From the NCBI RefSeq assembly GCF_024741815.1, contig NZ_CP102951.1:3734001-3798000 (forward strand): 64,000 nt of DNA. The letters are read 5' to 3'. This stretch comes from Pseudomonas sp. LS1212. GTDB taxonomy: Bacteria > Pseudomonadota > Gammaproteobacteria > Pseudomonadales > Pseudomonadaceae. The notes beneath the pieces are model-generated. The model saw only the letters and a program-made list of their open reading frames with translations. It searched no databases and was not told the DNA's origin. The translations under genes were made by a program, and so were the position numbers. Positions 1 to 8,770 of the stretch are shown piece after piece. How positions within the stretch are numbered: the first letter of the stretch is position 1; each line of letters begins with the position of its first letter.

Positions 1-726
1 CGTGTCGACCTGCAGGAACTCCTGCTGCGGGTGCTTGCGGCCACCCTGGGGCGGCACCGAGGCCACCGTGCCTTCGATCAGTTTGAGCAATGCCTGCTGC
101 ACACCTTCCCCGGAAACATCGCGGGTAATCGAAGGGTTGTCGGACTTGCGCGAAATCTTGTCGATTTCATCGATATAGACAATGCCCATTTGAGCCTTCT
201 CTACATCGTAATCGCACTTCTGCAGCAGCTTCTGAATGATGTTTTCCACATCCTCGCCCACATAACCCGCTTCAGTCAGCGTGGTCGCGTCGGCGATGGT
301 GAACGGCACGTTCAGCAGACGAGCGAGGGTCTCGGCGAGCAGGGTCTTGCCCGAACCCGTAGGCCCGATCAGCAGGATGTTGCTCTTGCCGAGCTCGACA
401 TCGTCGTTTTTCTTGTCACGTTGATTCAGGCGCTTGTAGTGGTTGTACACCGCTACCGCCAAAACTTTCTTAGCGCGCTCCTGGCCAATTACATATTGGT
501 CCAGAATGCCGCTGATTTCTTTCGGCGAAGGCAATTTATGCGCGCTGCTCTCTGCCTGGGCTTCTTGCACCTCCTCACGGATGATGTCATTGCACAGGTC
601 GACGCACTCGTCGCAGATAAAGACCGAGGGGCCGGCAATCAATTTGCGTACTTCATGCTGGCTTTTGCCACAGAAGGAGCAATAGAGCAGCTTGCCGTTG
701 TCCTCGCCGTTGCGGGTGTCAGTCAT
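1..726 (-). CDS. clpX: ATP-dependent Clp protease ATP-binding subunit ClpX (C-terminal part outside window)
   Basis: AAA+ unfoldase that recognises tagged substrates and feeds them into the ClpP chamber in the cytoplasm. The first 242 codons are present; the gene runs off the left edge (family length about 425 aa). Visible are the N-terminal zinc-binding domain with Cys16, Cys19, Cys38 and Cys41, and the Walker A motif GPTGSGKT at 121-128. The start is the ATG at 726, which begins MTDTRNGEDNGKLLYC as in other pseudomonads. It lies 105 bp downstream of clpP on the same strand, the usual clpP-clpX order. Confidence 0.97.
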   Translation of the reverse strand, partial: MTDTRNGEDNGKLLYCSFCGKSQHEVRKLIAGPSVFICDECVDLCNDIIREEVQEAQAESSAHKLPSPKEISGILDQYVIGQERAKKVLAVAVYNHYKRLNQRDKKNDDVELGKSNILLIGPTGSGKTLLAETLARLLNVPFTIADATTLTEAGYVGEDVENIIQKLLQKCDYDVEKAQMGIVYIDEIDKISRKSDNPSITRDVSGEGVQQALLKLIEGTVASVPPQGGRKHPQQEFLQVDT

Positions 727-792
727 TCGATCGATCCAATCCGGTAGGCTTGCAACACAAGATGAAGGCAATTGCGGGCTTTTTCAAGTCCA

Positions 793-819
793 CAGGTGGT
801 CAGTTCGCCCGACCACCTG
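793..819 (-). other. hairpin in the clpP-clpX gap
   Basis: Two perfect 9-bp arms, CAGGTGGTC at 793-801 and GACCACCTG at 811-819, enclose a 9-nt loop between clpP and clpX. There is no U-tract directly after it on the minus strand, so it is more likely an attenuator, RNA-processing site or 3' stabiliser of the clpP transcript than a full terminator. Confidence 0.45.
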
Positions 820-831
820 CTTTTGCGCTGC

Positions 832-1473
832 TTATGCAGACATTAGACGCTTCTGCAGCACCGAATCAATGAGGCCGTATTCGGCCGCACGCTCGGAGCT
901 CATGAAGTTGTCGCGATTTGTGTCCTGCTCGATCTTTTCGATCGGCTGGCCGGTGTGGAACGCCAGCAGCTCGTTCAGGCGCGCACGAATGGACAGGATT
1001 TCCTTGGCATGGATGTCGATATCCGACGCCTGACCCTGGAAACCGCCCAACGGCTGGTGAATCATCACGCGCGAGTTCGGCAGGCAGAAACGCTTGCCCT
1101 TGGCACCGCCGGCCAGCAGGAAGGCGCCCATGCTGCAGGCCTGGCCGATGCAGGTGGTGGAAACGTCCGGCTTGATGAACTGCATGGTGTCGTAGATCGA
1201 CATGCCCGCCGTCACCGAACCGCCTGGTGAGTTGATGTAAAGATGGATGTCCTTGTCCGGGTTTTCCGCTTCAAGGAACAGCAATTGCGCGGCAACCAGA
1301 TTGGCCATGTAATCTTCTACCGGGCCGATCAGGAAGATCACCCGCTCCTTCAGGAGGCGCGAGTAGATATCGTAGGCGCGTTCGCCACGAGCGGATTGCT
1401 CGATAACCATCGGGACCAGACCGCCTGCGGCCTGGATGTCAGAGCTCTGCTGAATATAAGAATTGCGGGACAT
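832..1473 (-). CDS. clpP: ATP-dependent Clp protease proteolytic subunit ClpP
   Basis: Serine peptidase that forms the tetradecameric degradation chamber of ClpXP/ClpAP. The 213-aa product has the catalytic triad Ser114 (in GQACSMGAF), His139 (in VMIHQPLGG) and Asp188 (in NRDNFMS), plus the INSPGG oxyanion-loop motif. I chose the ATG at 1473 (MSRNSYIQ), which matches the family N-terminus. An in-frame GTG three codons upstream sits too close to the GGGAG ribosome-binding site. It lies between tig and clpX, and the three are probably co-transcribed in part. Confidence 0.97.
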   Translation of the reverse strand: MSRNSYIQQSSDIQAAGGLVPMVIEQSARGERAYDIYSRLLKERVIFLIGPVEDYMANLVAAQLLFLEAENPDKDIHLYINSPGGSVTAGMSIYDTMQFIKPDVSTTCIGQACSMGAFLLAGGAKGKRFCLPNSRVMIHQPLGGFQGQASDIDIHAKEILSIRARLNELLAFHTGQPIEKIEQDTNRDNFMSSERAAEYGLIDSVLQKRLMSA

Positions 1474-1512
1474 GGCCTGCACTCACTCCCAAATAGTCAT
1501 GTCTTGAATACG

Positions 1513-1540
1513 CATAAGCCAGCGCGAAGGCTGGCTTATG
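1513..1540 (-). other. hairpin between tig and clpP
   Basis: Perfect 11-bp stem: CATAAGCCAGC at 1513-1523 pairs with 1530-1540 around a 6-nt loop. It lacks a U-tract on the minus strand, so partial read-through or RNA processing between tig and clpP is more likely than complete termination. Confidence 0.5.
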
Positions 1541-1563
1541 GTGTTTTCCAACGAGAGAAAAAA

Positions 1564-2874
1564 TCAGTCGGCTTGTGGTGCTTCAGCCGGCTTGACAGCT
1601 TCTTCGTAAGAGACCGATTTGTCGGTCACAGTCGCTTTCTGCAGAACAGTATCCACAACTTGCTCTTCCAGCACAACCGAACGAACTTCGTTCAGCTGCT
1701 GGTCGTTTTTGTAGTACCAGGCAACGACTTGCTCAGGCTCCTGGTAGGCCGAAGCCATTTCCTGGATCAGCTCGCGAACGCGGGCTTCGTCTGGCTTGAG
1801 TTCGTTCTGCTTGACCACTTCAGCGACGATCAGACCCAGCACGACGCGGCGCTTGGCTTGTTCTTCGAACAGCTCGACCGGCAGCTGCTCAGGCTTGATG
1901 TTGCCACCGAATTGCTGAACGGCCTGGACGCGCAGACGGTTCACTTCGTTTTCCAGCAGCGCTTTTGGCACTTCGATCGGGTTGGCAGCCAGCAGGCCGT
2001 CCATTACCTGGTTCTTGATCTTGGTCTTGATCGCCTGGCGCAGCTCACGCTCCATGTTCTTGCGAACTTCGGCGCGGAAACCTTCCAGGCCCGATTCCTT
2101 GATGCCGAACTGGGCGAAGAACTCTTCGGTCAGCTCAGGCAGCTTCGGCTCGGAAACGCTGTTGACGGTGACGGTGAACTCGGCGGCCTTGTTGGCCAGG
2201 TCCAGGTTCTGGTAGTTCTCTGGGAAGGTCAGGTTCAGAACGCGCTCTTCACCGGCCCCGGCACCGACCAGACCGTCTTCGAAGCCCGGGATCATGCGGC
2301 CGGAACCCAGTACCAGCTGGGTGCCCTTGGCCGAACCACCGGCGAACTCTTCACCGTCGACCTTGCCGACGAAGTCGATGTTCAGCTGGTCTTCGTTCTG
2401 AGCAGCGCGATCGGTCGCTTCGAAACGGGTGTTCTGCTTGCGCAGGATTTCCAGCATGTTGTCCAGATCGGCGTCCGCCACGTCAGCGCTCAGGCGCTCG
2501 ACAGCGATGGACTCGAAACCGGCAACGGTGAACTCCGGGAATACTTCGAAGGTTGCGACGAATTCCAGGTCCTTGCCCTTCTCCAGCACTTTAGGCTCGA
2601 CCGAAGGAGCGCCAGCCGGGTTCAGCTTCTGCTCGACGATGGCTTCGTAGAAGGAAGCCTGGATCACATCACCGACGGCTTCGTGACGCGCATCAGCTTC
2701 GTAACGCTGACGAATGACGCTCATTGGCACCTTGCCAGGACGGAAGCCTGCAATCTTGGCCTTTTGGGCAGTCTGCTGCAGACGCTTGTTGACTTGAGTC
2801 TCAATGCGCTCAGCAGGCACGGTGATGCTCATGCGGCGCTCAAGAGCAGAAGTGTTTTCAACAGAAACTTGCAT
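1564..2874 (-). CDS. tig: trigger factor (ribosome-associated chaperone and peptidyl-prolyl isomerase)
   Basis: Ribosome-bound chaperone that meets nascent chains at the exit tunnel. The 436-aa product has the expected three parts. An N-terminal ribosome-binding domain carries the GFRPGKVP signature (residues 45-52). A central FKBP-type domain follows (about 150-240, with the NIDFVGKVDGEEF stretch). The rest is the helical C-terminal chaperone domain. Start is the ATG at 2874 (MQVSVENTSALERR), preceded by AGGAAT; an upstream in-frame ATG has no family support. It is first in the tig-clpP-clpX run. Confidence 0.97.
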   Translation of the reverse strand: MQVSVENTSALERRMSITVPAERIETQVNKRLQQTAQKAKIAGFRPGKVPMSVIRQRYEADARHEAVGDVIQASFYEAIVEQKLNPAGAPSVEPKVLEKGKDLEFVATFEVFPEFTVAGFESIAVERLSADVADADLDNMLEILRKQNTRFEATDRAAQNEDQLNIDFVGKVDGEEFAGGSAKGTQLVLGSGRMIPGFEDGLVGAGAGEERVLNLTFPENYQNLDLANKAAEFTVTVNSVSEPKLPELTEEFFAQFGIKESGLEGFRAEVRKNMERELRQAIKTKIKNQVMDGLLAANPIEVPKALLENEVNRLRVQAVQQFGGNIKPEQLPVELFEEQAKRRVVLGLIVAEVVKQNELKPDEARVRELIQEMASAYQEPEQVVAWYYKNDQQLNEVRSVVLEEQVVDTVLQKATVTDKSVSYEEAVKPAEAPQAD

Positions 2875-3028
2875 GGATATTCCTCGTTGCACAGACGTTA
2901 GCCGGCCATTTCCGACCCCAGATCAAGGGCAAGTATTCTAGTGGGTCAAACACAAGAAGTCACCCTACTCCAACAGACTGGAAAATGGATGGTACGCCAG
3001 CGATGATTTTCAGGGAAAAACCCCAACG

Positions 3029-3063
3029 AAAAAAGGCGCCGGATCCTGGATCCGGCGCCTTTT
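3029..3063 (-). terminator. Rho-independent terminator of the tRNA operon
   Basis: A 12-bp GC-rich stem (GGCGCCGGATCC at 3035-3046 with 3048-3059) is flanked by A6 at 3029-3034, which reads as a U-tract on the minus strand. It lies just downstream of the last tRNA gene. Confidence 0.85.
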
Positions 3064-3070
3064 CGATATA

Positions 3071-3146
3071 TGGGGTGGACGATGGGGATCGAACCCACGA
3101 CAACAGGAGTCACAATCCTGTGCTCTACCAACTGAGCTACGCCCAC
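3071..3146 (-). tRNA. tRNA-His (GTG), copy 2
   Basis: 76-nt cloverleaf on the minus strand. The acceptor stem GTGGGCG pairs with CGTCCAC, the anticodon is GTG, the T-loop is TTCGATC and CCA is encoded. A G at -1 (position 3147 complement) pairs with the discriminator C, the histidine identity element. It is the last gene of the tRNA operon, and its body matches the copy at 3344-3419. Confidence 0.97.
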
Positions 3147-3200
3147 CATAACGCTGCTGCCTTGCTTACCAGGAGACACACCCGGCAAAACTTTTTTAAA

Positions 3201-3285
3201 TGGTGCGGACGAAGAGACTCGAACTCTTACAGCTTGCGCCGCTGGAACCTAAATCCAGTGTGTCTACCAATTTCACCACGTCCGC
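3201..3285 (-). tRNA. tRNA-Leu (TAG)
   Basis: 85-nt class II tRNA with a long variable arm, acceptor stem GCGGACG/CGTCCGC, anticodon TAG in the CTGGA/TCCAG stem, and encoded CCA. It lies between the two tRNA-His genes. Confidence 0.97.
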
Positions 3286-3304
3286 ATTTGAAGCTTTTTA
3301 AAGC

Positions 3305-3335
3305 AAAGGCGCCAGACTCTTCATCGGGCGCCTTT
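3305..3335 (-). other. terminator-like hairpin inside the tRNA operon
   Basis: AAAGGCGCC (3305-3313) pairs with GGCGCCTTT (3327-3335). It sits at the same distance after the first tRNA-His as the true terminator does after the second. On the minus strand its U-run is broken (TTTGCTTT), so it should be leaky or serve as a processing signal. It is probably a decayed terminator copied with the tRNA-His gene. Confidence 0.55.
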
Positions 3336-3343
3336 TTCGAATA

Positions 3344-3419
3344 TGGGGTGGACGATGGGGATCGAACCCACGACAACAGGAGTCACAATCCTGTGCTCTA
3401 CCAACTGAGCTACGCCCAC
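3344..3419 (-). tRNA. tRNA-His (GTG), copy 1
   Basis: The same 76-nt body as the copy at 3071-3146, with anticodon GTG, encoded CCA and G-1 at 3420. It is the second gene of the operon, after tRNA-Arg. Confidence 0.97.
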
Positions 3420-3461
3420 CATATTGCAATTTGCCGCTTTACTTGTGCCAAAGCTGCCTTA

Positions 3462-3538
3462 TGGCGCACCCGGCAGGACTCGAACCTGCGACCATCCGCT
3501 TAGAAGGCGGATGCTCTATCCAGCTGAGCTACGGGCGC
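3462..3538 (-). tRNA. tRNA-Arg (TCT)
   Basis: 77-nt cloverleaf on the minus strand with acceptor stem GCGCCCG/CGGGTGC, anticodon TCT (reads AGA/AGG) and encoded CCA. It is the first gene of the Arg-His-Leu-His operon. Confidence 0.97.
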
Positions 3539-3572
3539 TTATTTAAGGACCTGCCCGACAAGTGCGACGAAT

Positions 3573-3599
3573 GTTATAGACGACCGGTAGGTGCGTCAA
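3573..3599 (-). promoter_or_regulatory. probable sigma-70 promoter of the tRNA operon
   Basis: On the minus strand TTGACG (3594-3599) is followed by TATAAC (3573-3578), 15 nt apart; an overlapping TAACAT gives 17. A GC-rich stretch then follows, resembling the discriminator of stringently controlled stable-RNA promoters. It is about 35 bp upstream of tRNA-Arg. Confidence 0.6.
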
Positions 3600-3731
3600 C
3601 CGATTTCTAAAAAAAATTCATTTAATTAAAGGGCTTAGGTTAATTCACAGACCAAGCGCCTTTGCCCTGCGTTCATGACATGCGAGAATGGGCGATCTTA
3701 TTCACTTCCTTTCGATGGTTAATCACGCGTC

Positions 3732-4586
3732 ATGACTGCACAACTTATCGACGGCAAGGCGATCGCCGCTAGCCTGCGCCAGCAGATCGCCCAACGTGTC
3801 GCCGAGCGTCGCCAGCAAGGCCTGCGCACTCCAGGCCTTGCGGTGATTCTGGTCGGCAGCGACCCGGCCTCTCAGGTTTATGTCTCGCACAAGCGCAAAG
3901 ACTGTGAAGAAGTCGGTTTTCTCTCCCAGGCCTATGATCTGCCCAGTTCCACCACGCAAGAAGAATTGACCAACCTGATCGATCGTCTGAACGACGATTC
4001 CAGCATCGACGGCATCCTGCTGCAGTTACCCCTCCCCGAGCATATGGACGCCTCCAAACTGCTGGAGCGCATCCGCCCGGACAAGGACGTGGATGGTTTC
4101 CATCCTTATAACGTCGGCCGCCTGGCCCAGCGCATTCCGCTGCTGCGCCCCTGCACGCCCAAGGGCATCATCACCCTGCTGCAAAGCACCGGGCAGGACC
4201 TGTACGGCATGAACGCCGTGGTCGTCGGCGCCTCCAACATCGTTGGCCGGCCAATGGCCATGGAATTGCTGCTGGCCGGCTGCACCGTTACCGTGACCCA
4301 TCGCTTCACCAAGGATCTTGCCGGCCATGTCGGCCGCGCCGACCTGGTGGTGGTGGCCGCCGGCAAGCCCGGCCTGGTCAAGGGTGAGTGGATCAAGGAA
4401 GGCGCGATCGTCATCGACGTGGGCATCAATCGCCAGGAAGACGGCAAGCTGGTCGGCGACGTGGTCTTCGAAACCGCCCTGCCACGGGCCGGCTGGATTA
4501 CCCCGGTGCCGGGTGGTGTTGGGCCGATGACCCGTGCCTGCCTGCTGGAAAACACCTTGTATGCGGCTGAAACCTTGCATGCCTGA
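3732..4586 (+). CDS. folD: bifunctional methylenetetrahydrofolate dehydrogenase / methenyltetrahydrofolate cyclohydrolase
   Basis: Interconverts 5,10-methylene- and 10-formyl-tetrahydrofolate using NADP in cytosolic one-carbon metabolism. The 284-aa product is full length. Family motifs include SHKRKDCEEVGF with the catalytic Lys in the N-terminal domain, QLPLPEHM and KDVDGFHP. The NADP fold carries VVGASNIVGRPMA, and the C-terminal signature is PVPGGVGPMT. It starts at the ATG at 3732. It is transcribed away from the tRNA operon and converges on cysS across a REP pair. Confidence 0.97.
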   Translation: MTAQLIDGKAIAASLRQQIAQRVAERRQQGLRTPGLAVILVGSDPASQVYVSHKRKDCEEVGFLSQAYDLPSSTTQEELTNLIDRLNDDSSIDGILLQLPLPEHMDASKLLERIRPDKDVDGFHPYNVGRLAQRIPLLRPCTPKGIITLLQSTGQDLYGMNAVVVGASNIVGRPMAMELLLAGCTVTVTHRFTKDLAGHVGRADLVVVAAGKPGLVKGEWIKEGAIVIDVGINRQEDGKLVGDVVFETALPRAGWITPVPGGVGPMTRACLLENTLYAAETLHA

Positions 4587-4610
4587 GTGAACACGGCCGC
4601 TTCGCGGCCG

Positions 4611-4674
4611 ATCGCTGGCAAGCCAGCTCCTACAGGTTCAGTGCAATCTTTGTAGGAGCTGGCTTGCCAGCGAT
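4611..4674. repeat. REP doublet between folD and cysS
   Basis: Two identical 24-bp arms in inverted orientation (4611-4634 and 4651-4674; core GGCTTGCCAGCGAT) are separated by 16 nt. The same 24-mer recurs at 34714-34777. It lies between convergent genes and could form a strong hairpin in either transcript. Confidence 0.9.
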
Positions 4675-4703
4675 GACGGTCTATCAGACGATAAACAGGC
4701 CCC

Positions 4704-6086
4704 TCAGTCAGCCAGACGCCAGGTAGTCCCACCCTTGCCATCTTCAAGCACCACACCCATCGCCGTCAGCTGGTCGCGAATGCGATCGGACTCAGCCCAA
4801 TCCTTGCCCGCCCGCGCCGCCAGACGCGCCTGGATCAGCGCCTCGACTTCAGCGGCATCGATCCGACCTTCTGCACCGGCACGCAGGAAGTCATCAGCCT
4901 CAAGCTGCAACACGCCGAGCAACCCGCCCAGTTCGCGCAAGCGTGCGGCAAGGCCCGCCGCCGCATCCAGGTCGGACTCACGCAGACGGTTGATCTCACG
5001 CACCAGATCGAACAGCACCGCGCACGCTTCCGGCGTGCCGAAGTCGTCGTTCATCGCTTCGGTGAAGCGTGCCACATAGGCCTCGCCTCCGGCCGCCGCA
5101 ACCACCGGCAAGCCTTTCAAGGCGTGATAGAAGCGCTCCAGCGCCCCTTTCGATTCCTTGAGGCTGTCTTCGGAATAGTTGATCGAACTGCGGTAATGAC
5201 TGGATACCAGCAGGTAGCGCACGACTTCCGGGTGGTACTTGGCGAGTACATCGCGAATGGTGAAGAAGTTGTTCAAGGACTTGGACATCTTCTCGCCATT
5301 GATGCGGATCATCCCGCAATGCATCCAGGCATTGGCATAAGGCTTGCCAGTGGCCGCCTCGCTCTGGGCGATTTCGTTCTCGTGGTGCGGGAACTCGAGA
5401 TCGTTGCCGCCACCATGGATATCGAAGGTATCGCCCAGGCAGCAGGTCGACATCACCGAGCATTCGATGTGCCAGCCAGGGCGCCCGGGGCCCCACGGCG
5501 ATTCCCAGCTCGGTTCGCCCAGCTTGACGCCCTTCCAGAGGACGAAATCCAGCGGATCCTGCTTGGCTTCGTCGACTTCGATGCGAGCGCCGATGCGCAG
5601 GTCTTCGATCTTCTTGCGCGACAGCTTGCCGTAGCCGACGAACTTGCCGACGCGGTAGTAGACGTCGCCGTTGCCCGGCGCGTAGGCATAGCCCTTGTCG
5701 ATCAAGGCCTGGATCATCGCGTGCATGCCAGGGATATGGTCGGTGGCACGCGGCTCCATGTCCGGCTTGAGGATGTTCAGCCGGGCTTCGTCGTCGTGCA
5801 TCGCTGCGATCATGCGCTCGGTCAGGGCGTCGAACGACTCGCCGTTCTCCCGCGCACGGTTGATGATCTTGTCGTCGATGTCGGTGATGTTGCGCACATA
5901 CGTCAGGTCATAACCGCTGTAACGCAACCAGCGGGTGACCAGGTCGAAAGCCACCATGCTGCGGCCATGGCCCAGGTGGCAGAAGTCGTACACGGTCATG
6001 CCGCACACGTACATCCGCACCTTGTTGCCATCAAGCGGCTTGAAGACTTCCTTGCTCTTGGTGAGCGTGTTGTAGATCGTCAGCAC
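4704..6086 (-). CDS. cysS: cysteinyl-tRNA synthetase
   Basis: Class I synthetase charging tRNA-Cys. The 460-aa product has the zinc-site Cys of YVCGMTVYD, the HIGH-like CHLGHGRS, the zinc-ligand regions HIECSVMS and FPHHENE, and the KMSKS loop GEKMSKSLNNF near residue 265. The start is a GTG at 6086 behind a good GAGGAAAC ribosome-binding site. It lies 9 bp after glnS and is probably translated from the same transcript. Confidence 0.97.
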   Translation of the reverse strand: MLTIYNTLTKSKEVFKPLDGNKVRMYVCGMTVYDFCHLGHGRSMVAFDLVTRWLRYSGYDLTYVRNITDIDDKIINRARENGESFDALTERMIAAMHDDEARLNILKPDMEPRATDHIPGMHAMIQALIDKGYAYAPGNGDVYYRVGKFVGYGKLSRKKIEDLRIGARIEVDEAKQDPLDFVLWKGVKLGEPSWESPWGPGRPGWHIECSVMSTCCLGDTFDIHGGGNDLEFPHHENEIAQSEAATGKPYANAWMHCGMIRINGEKMSKSLNNFFTIRDVLAKYHPEVVRYLLVSSHYRSSINYSEDSLKESKGALERFYHALKGLPVVAAAGGEAYVARFTEAMNDDFGTPEACAVLFDLVREINRLRESDLDAAAGLAARLRELGGLLGVLQLEADDFLRAGAEGRIDAAEVEALIQARLAARAGKDWAESDRIRDQLTAMGVVLEDGKGGTTWRLAD

Positions 6087-6095
6087 GTTGTTTCC

Positions 6096-7802
6096 TCAGC
6101 TCCACGAGTCACGCAGGGTCACGGTGCGGTTGAAGACCGGGCGACCGGGCTTCGAGTCCTTCAAGTCGGCACAGAAGTAGCCTTCACGCTCGAACTGGAA
6201 GCGGTCTTCGGCCTGGGCCTGGGCCAGCGAAGGTTCGGCGCGGCAACCGCTGAGCACCTGCAGCGAATCGGGGTTGATGTTGTCCAGGAAGCTGGCGCCC
6301 TCTTCGGCCTTTTCCGGGCTAGGCGAACGGAACAGGCGGTCGTACAGGCGCACTTCGCATTCCACGCTGGTGCTTGCCGGCACCCAGTGGACCACGCCCT
6401 TGACCTTGCGCCCCTCAGGGTTCTTGCCCAGGGTGTCCGGATCGTAGGAGCAGCGCAGCTCGACGATGTTGCCATCGGCGCCCTTGATCGCCTCGTCGGC
6501 GCGGATCACATAGCTGCCACGCAGGCGGACTTCACCGGCAGGTTCCAGGCGCTTGTAGCCTTTTGGTGGCTCTTCCATGAAGTCGTCGCGGTCGATGTAC
6601 AGCTCGCGCTCGAACGGCAGCTCGCGCACGCCCATGTCTTCCTTCGGGTGGCACGGCAGCTCGAGGTCCTCGACCTTGCCTTGCGGATAGTTGGTGATCA
6701 CGACCTTGAGCGGACGCAGCACGCACATGGCACGCGGGGCGGTACGGTCCAGGTGGTCGCGGATGCTGAATTCGAGCATGGCCACGTCGACCAGGCCGTC
6801 GGAACGGTTGGTGCCGATCATTTCGCAGAAGTTGCGGATGGACTCAGGCGTGTAACCACGGCGGCGGTAGCCGGACAGTGTCGACATGCGCGGGTCATCC
6901 CAGCCCTGGACGTGCTGCTCGTCGACCAGTTGCTTGAGCTTGCGCTTGCTGGTCACGGTGTAGCTCAGGTTCAGGCGGCTGAACTCGTACTGGCGCGGCT
7001 TGGCCGGCACCGACAGGTTGTCCAGGAACCACTCGTACAACGGGCGATGGCCTTCGAACTCCAGGGTGCAGATCGAGTGCGTGATGCCTTCGATGGCATC
7101 GGACTGCCCGTGGGTGAAGTCATAGTTGGGGTAGATGCACCACTTGTCGCCGGTCTGGTGGTGGTGGGCATGGCGGATGCGGTACAGGATCGGGTCGCGC
7201 ATGTTCATGTTCGGCGAGGCCATGTCGATCTTGGCACGCAGTACGCGCTCGCCGTCCTTGAACTCGCCGGCTTTCATGCGGGCGAACAGGTCCAGGTTTT
7301 CTTCGACCGAACGATCGCGGAACGGGCTGTTCTTGCCCGCCTCGGTCAGGTTGCCACGATACTGGCGGGCCTGCTCCGGGGTCAGGTCGCAGACATAGGC
7401 CAGGCCCTTTTTGATCAGCTCGACGGCCCACTCATGCAGCTGGTCGAAATACTGCGAGGCGTAGCGCACCTCGCCATCCCATTCGAAGCCCAGCCATTTG
7501 ACGTCGCTCTGGATGGCGTCGATGTACTCCTGGTCTTCCTTGGCCGGGTTGGTGTCATCGAAACGCAGGTGACAGACACCGCCGAATTCCTTGGCCAGAC
7601 CGAAGTTCACGCAGATCGACTTGGCGTGACCGATGTGCAGGTAGCCGTTGGGTTCAGGCGGAAAGCGGGTGACGATGCTGCTGTGCTTGCCCGAGTCCAG
7701 GTCGGCCTGCACGATCGGGCGCAGGAAGTTGGTGGGTACGACGGGGGCGCCTTTTGCATTGGCGGCGGCGTTGGCAGCGGTGTCGGCTGTGGGCTTGCTC
7801 AT
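6096..7802 (-). CDS. glnS: glutaminyl-tRNA synthetase
   Basis: Class I synthetase charging tRNA-Gln directly. The 568-aa product has PPEPNGYLHIGHAKS (HIGH motif) and VTSKRKLKQLV (KMSKS equivalent), followed by the C-terminal anticodon-binding beta-barrels. Start is the ATG at 7802 (MSKPTADT) preceded by AAGGATCCT; the open frame further upstream has no support. An Ala/Asn-rich linker of about 20 residues precedes the conserved core. Confidence 0.97.
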   Translation of the reverse strand: MSKPTADTAANAAANAKGAPVVPTNFLRPIVQADLDSGKHSSIVTRFPPEPNGYLHIGHAKSICVNFGLAKEFGGVCHLRFDDTNPAKEDQEYIDAIQSDVKWLGFEWDGEVRYASQYFDQLHEWAVELIKKGLAYVCDLTPEQARQYRGNLTEAGKNSPFRDRSVEENLDLFARMKAGEFKDGERVLRAKIDMASPNMNMRDPILYRIRHAHHHQTGDKWCIYPNYDFTHGQSDAIEGITHSICTLEFEGHRPLYEWFLDNLSVPAKPRQYEFSRLNLSYTVTSKRKLKQLVDEQHVQGWDDPRMSTLSGYRRRGYTPESIRNFCEMIGTNRSDGLVDVAMLEFSIRDHLDRTAPRAMCVLRPLKVVITNYPQGKVEDLELPCHPKEDMGVRELPFERELYIDRDDFMEEPPKGYKRLEPAGEVRLRGSYVIRADEAIKGADGNIVELRCSYDPDTLGKNPEGRKVKGVVHWVPASTSVECEVRLYDRLFRSPSPEKAEEGASFLDNINPDSLQVLSGCRAEPSLAQAQAEDRFQFEREGYFCADLKDSKPGRPVFNRTVTLRDSWS

Positions 7803-7858
7803 AGGATCCTTGGATACTGGTACACGGCCTGGGCAGGCCGACTCAATCAAAGCGCCTA

Positions 7859-8770
7859 TCATAGCCCAAGCGGGTGCGCGTTGGCTTGTTCCCTTGATCG
7901 CAAGTTCTCATGCAAAAAGCCCATCAATTGCCCGGCTGCCGGCGACAGGCTGCGGCCCTTGCGGCACAGGATGCCGATCTGGCGCTCGACCTTCGGTTGC
8001 GACAGCGGCAGGAACACCAACTGCTCGTTTGCAGCCGGAAACGCCAGATACGGCAGCGTGGTAATACCGATACCCTCCTCGAGCATGGCGATCAGGGAAA
8101 TCATGTTGGAGACGAACAACAGGCTGCTGTCGAGCAAGCCCGCCGCCTCGGTGCCTTCGAGCAGGCGCGAGGTACCGTTGCGCACCAGGGGCCAGGATTG
8201 CAGGCTGGACCAGTGCAAGGCGCCACCGGCCGCCGCCAGCGGATGATCGCGGCGGCACACTACCCCCACCTGGTCGCTGAGCACCGGCTGGAAGTCAATG
8301 CTCTCGTCGGGCATCCACAGGCTGCTGATGGCAAAGTCCACCTTCCCTTGCGCCAGCAACTGCTGGACGCTGTCGGCATTGCCGTCCTGGATGCTGATCT
8401 GAACTTTCGGGTGTTCGCCGACAAAGCGCGCCAACAGGTGCGGCAACAAGCGGCTGGCCACCGAAGGCACGGTGGCAATGCTGACCTGGCCGATTTCGTG
8501 CCGGGCCATCTGGGTCAGCTCATGGGCGATGCGGTCATGGTGCGCGAGCAAATCCTGGAATAACGGCAAGCAATGTTCGCCGAACGGCGTCAGCTCGACC
8601 CGGGCACCTTTCTCCAGCAAAGCCAGGCCCAGCTTCTGCTCCAGCTCGCGGACAGCCAGGGACAGCGCCGGCTGGGTGCGGCAGGCCTGGCGGGCGGCAC
8701 CGTGAAAGCTCTTGAGCGTCGCCACGAGCACGAAGTAGCGCAGCTGGGTGATCTTCAACTCGGGCAACAT
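7859..8770 (-). CDS. LysR-family transcriptional regulator
   Basis: 303-aa DNA-binding regulator with an N-terminal winged HTH (residues about 8-65, LRYFVLVATLKSFHGAAR) and a C-terminal effector-binding domain (about 90-295). It starts at the ATG at 8770 behind AAGGAAAA. It is divergent from the aldehyde dehydrogenase operon across a 91-bp AT-rich gap, the usual arrangement for a LysR regulator of the adjacent operon. The effector cannot be read from the sequence; the context suggests a quaternary amine or a breakdown product of one. Confidence 0.9.
   Translation of the reverse strand: MLPELKITQLRYFVLVATLKSFHGAARQACRTQPALSLAVRELEQKLGLALLEKGARVELTPFGEHCLPLFQDLLAHHDRIAHELTQMARHEIGQVSIATVPSVASRLLPHLLARFVGEHPKVQISIQDGNADSVQQLLAQGKVDFAISSLWMPDESIDFQPVLSDQVGVVCRRDHPLAAAGGALHWSSLQSWPLVRNGTSRLLEGTEAAGLLDSSLLFVSNMISLIAMLEEGIGITTLPYLAFPAANEQLVFLPLSQPKVERQIGILCRKGRSLSPAAGQLMGFLHENLRSREQANAHPLGL

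Noticed and set aside
3071..3419. Repeated ~75-bp units that might look like a small CRISPR or tandem array
   Set aside because: They fold as tRNA-His cloverleafs with a tRNA-Leu between them.
2985..3503. 172-codon frame with internally repeated peptide (VDDGDRTHDNRS)
   Set aside because: The repeat comes from reading through two copies of tRNA-His; the region is a tRNA operon on the other strand.
5124..8246. 1040-codon open frame on the plus strand across cysS and glnS
   Set aside because: It is the antisense shadow of two clear synthetase genes; its sequence is low-complexity His/Val/Ala-rich, as GC-rich antisense frames are.
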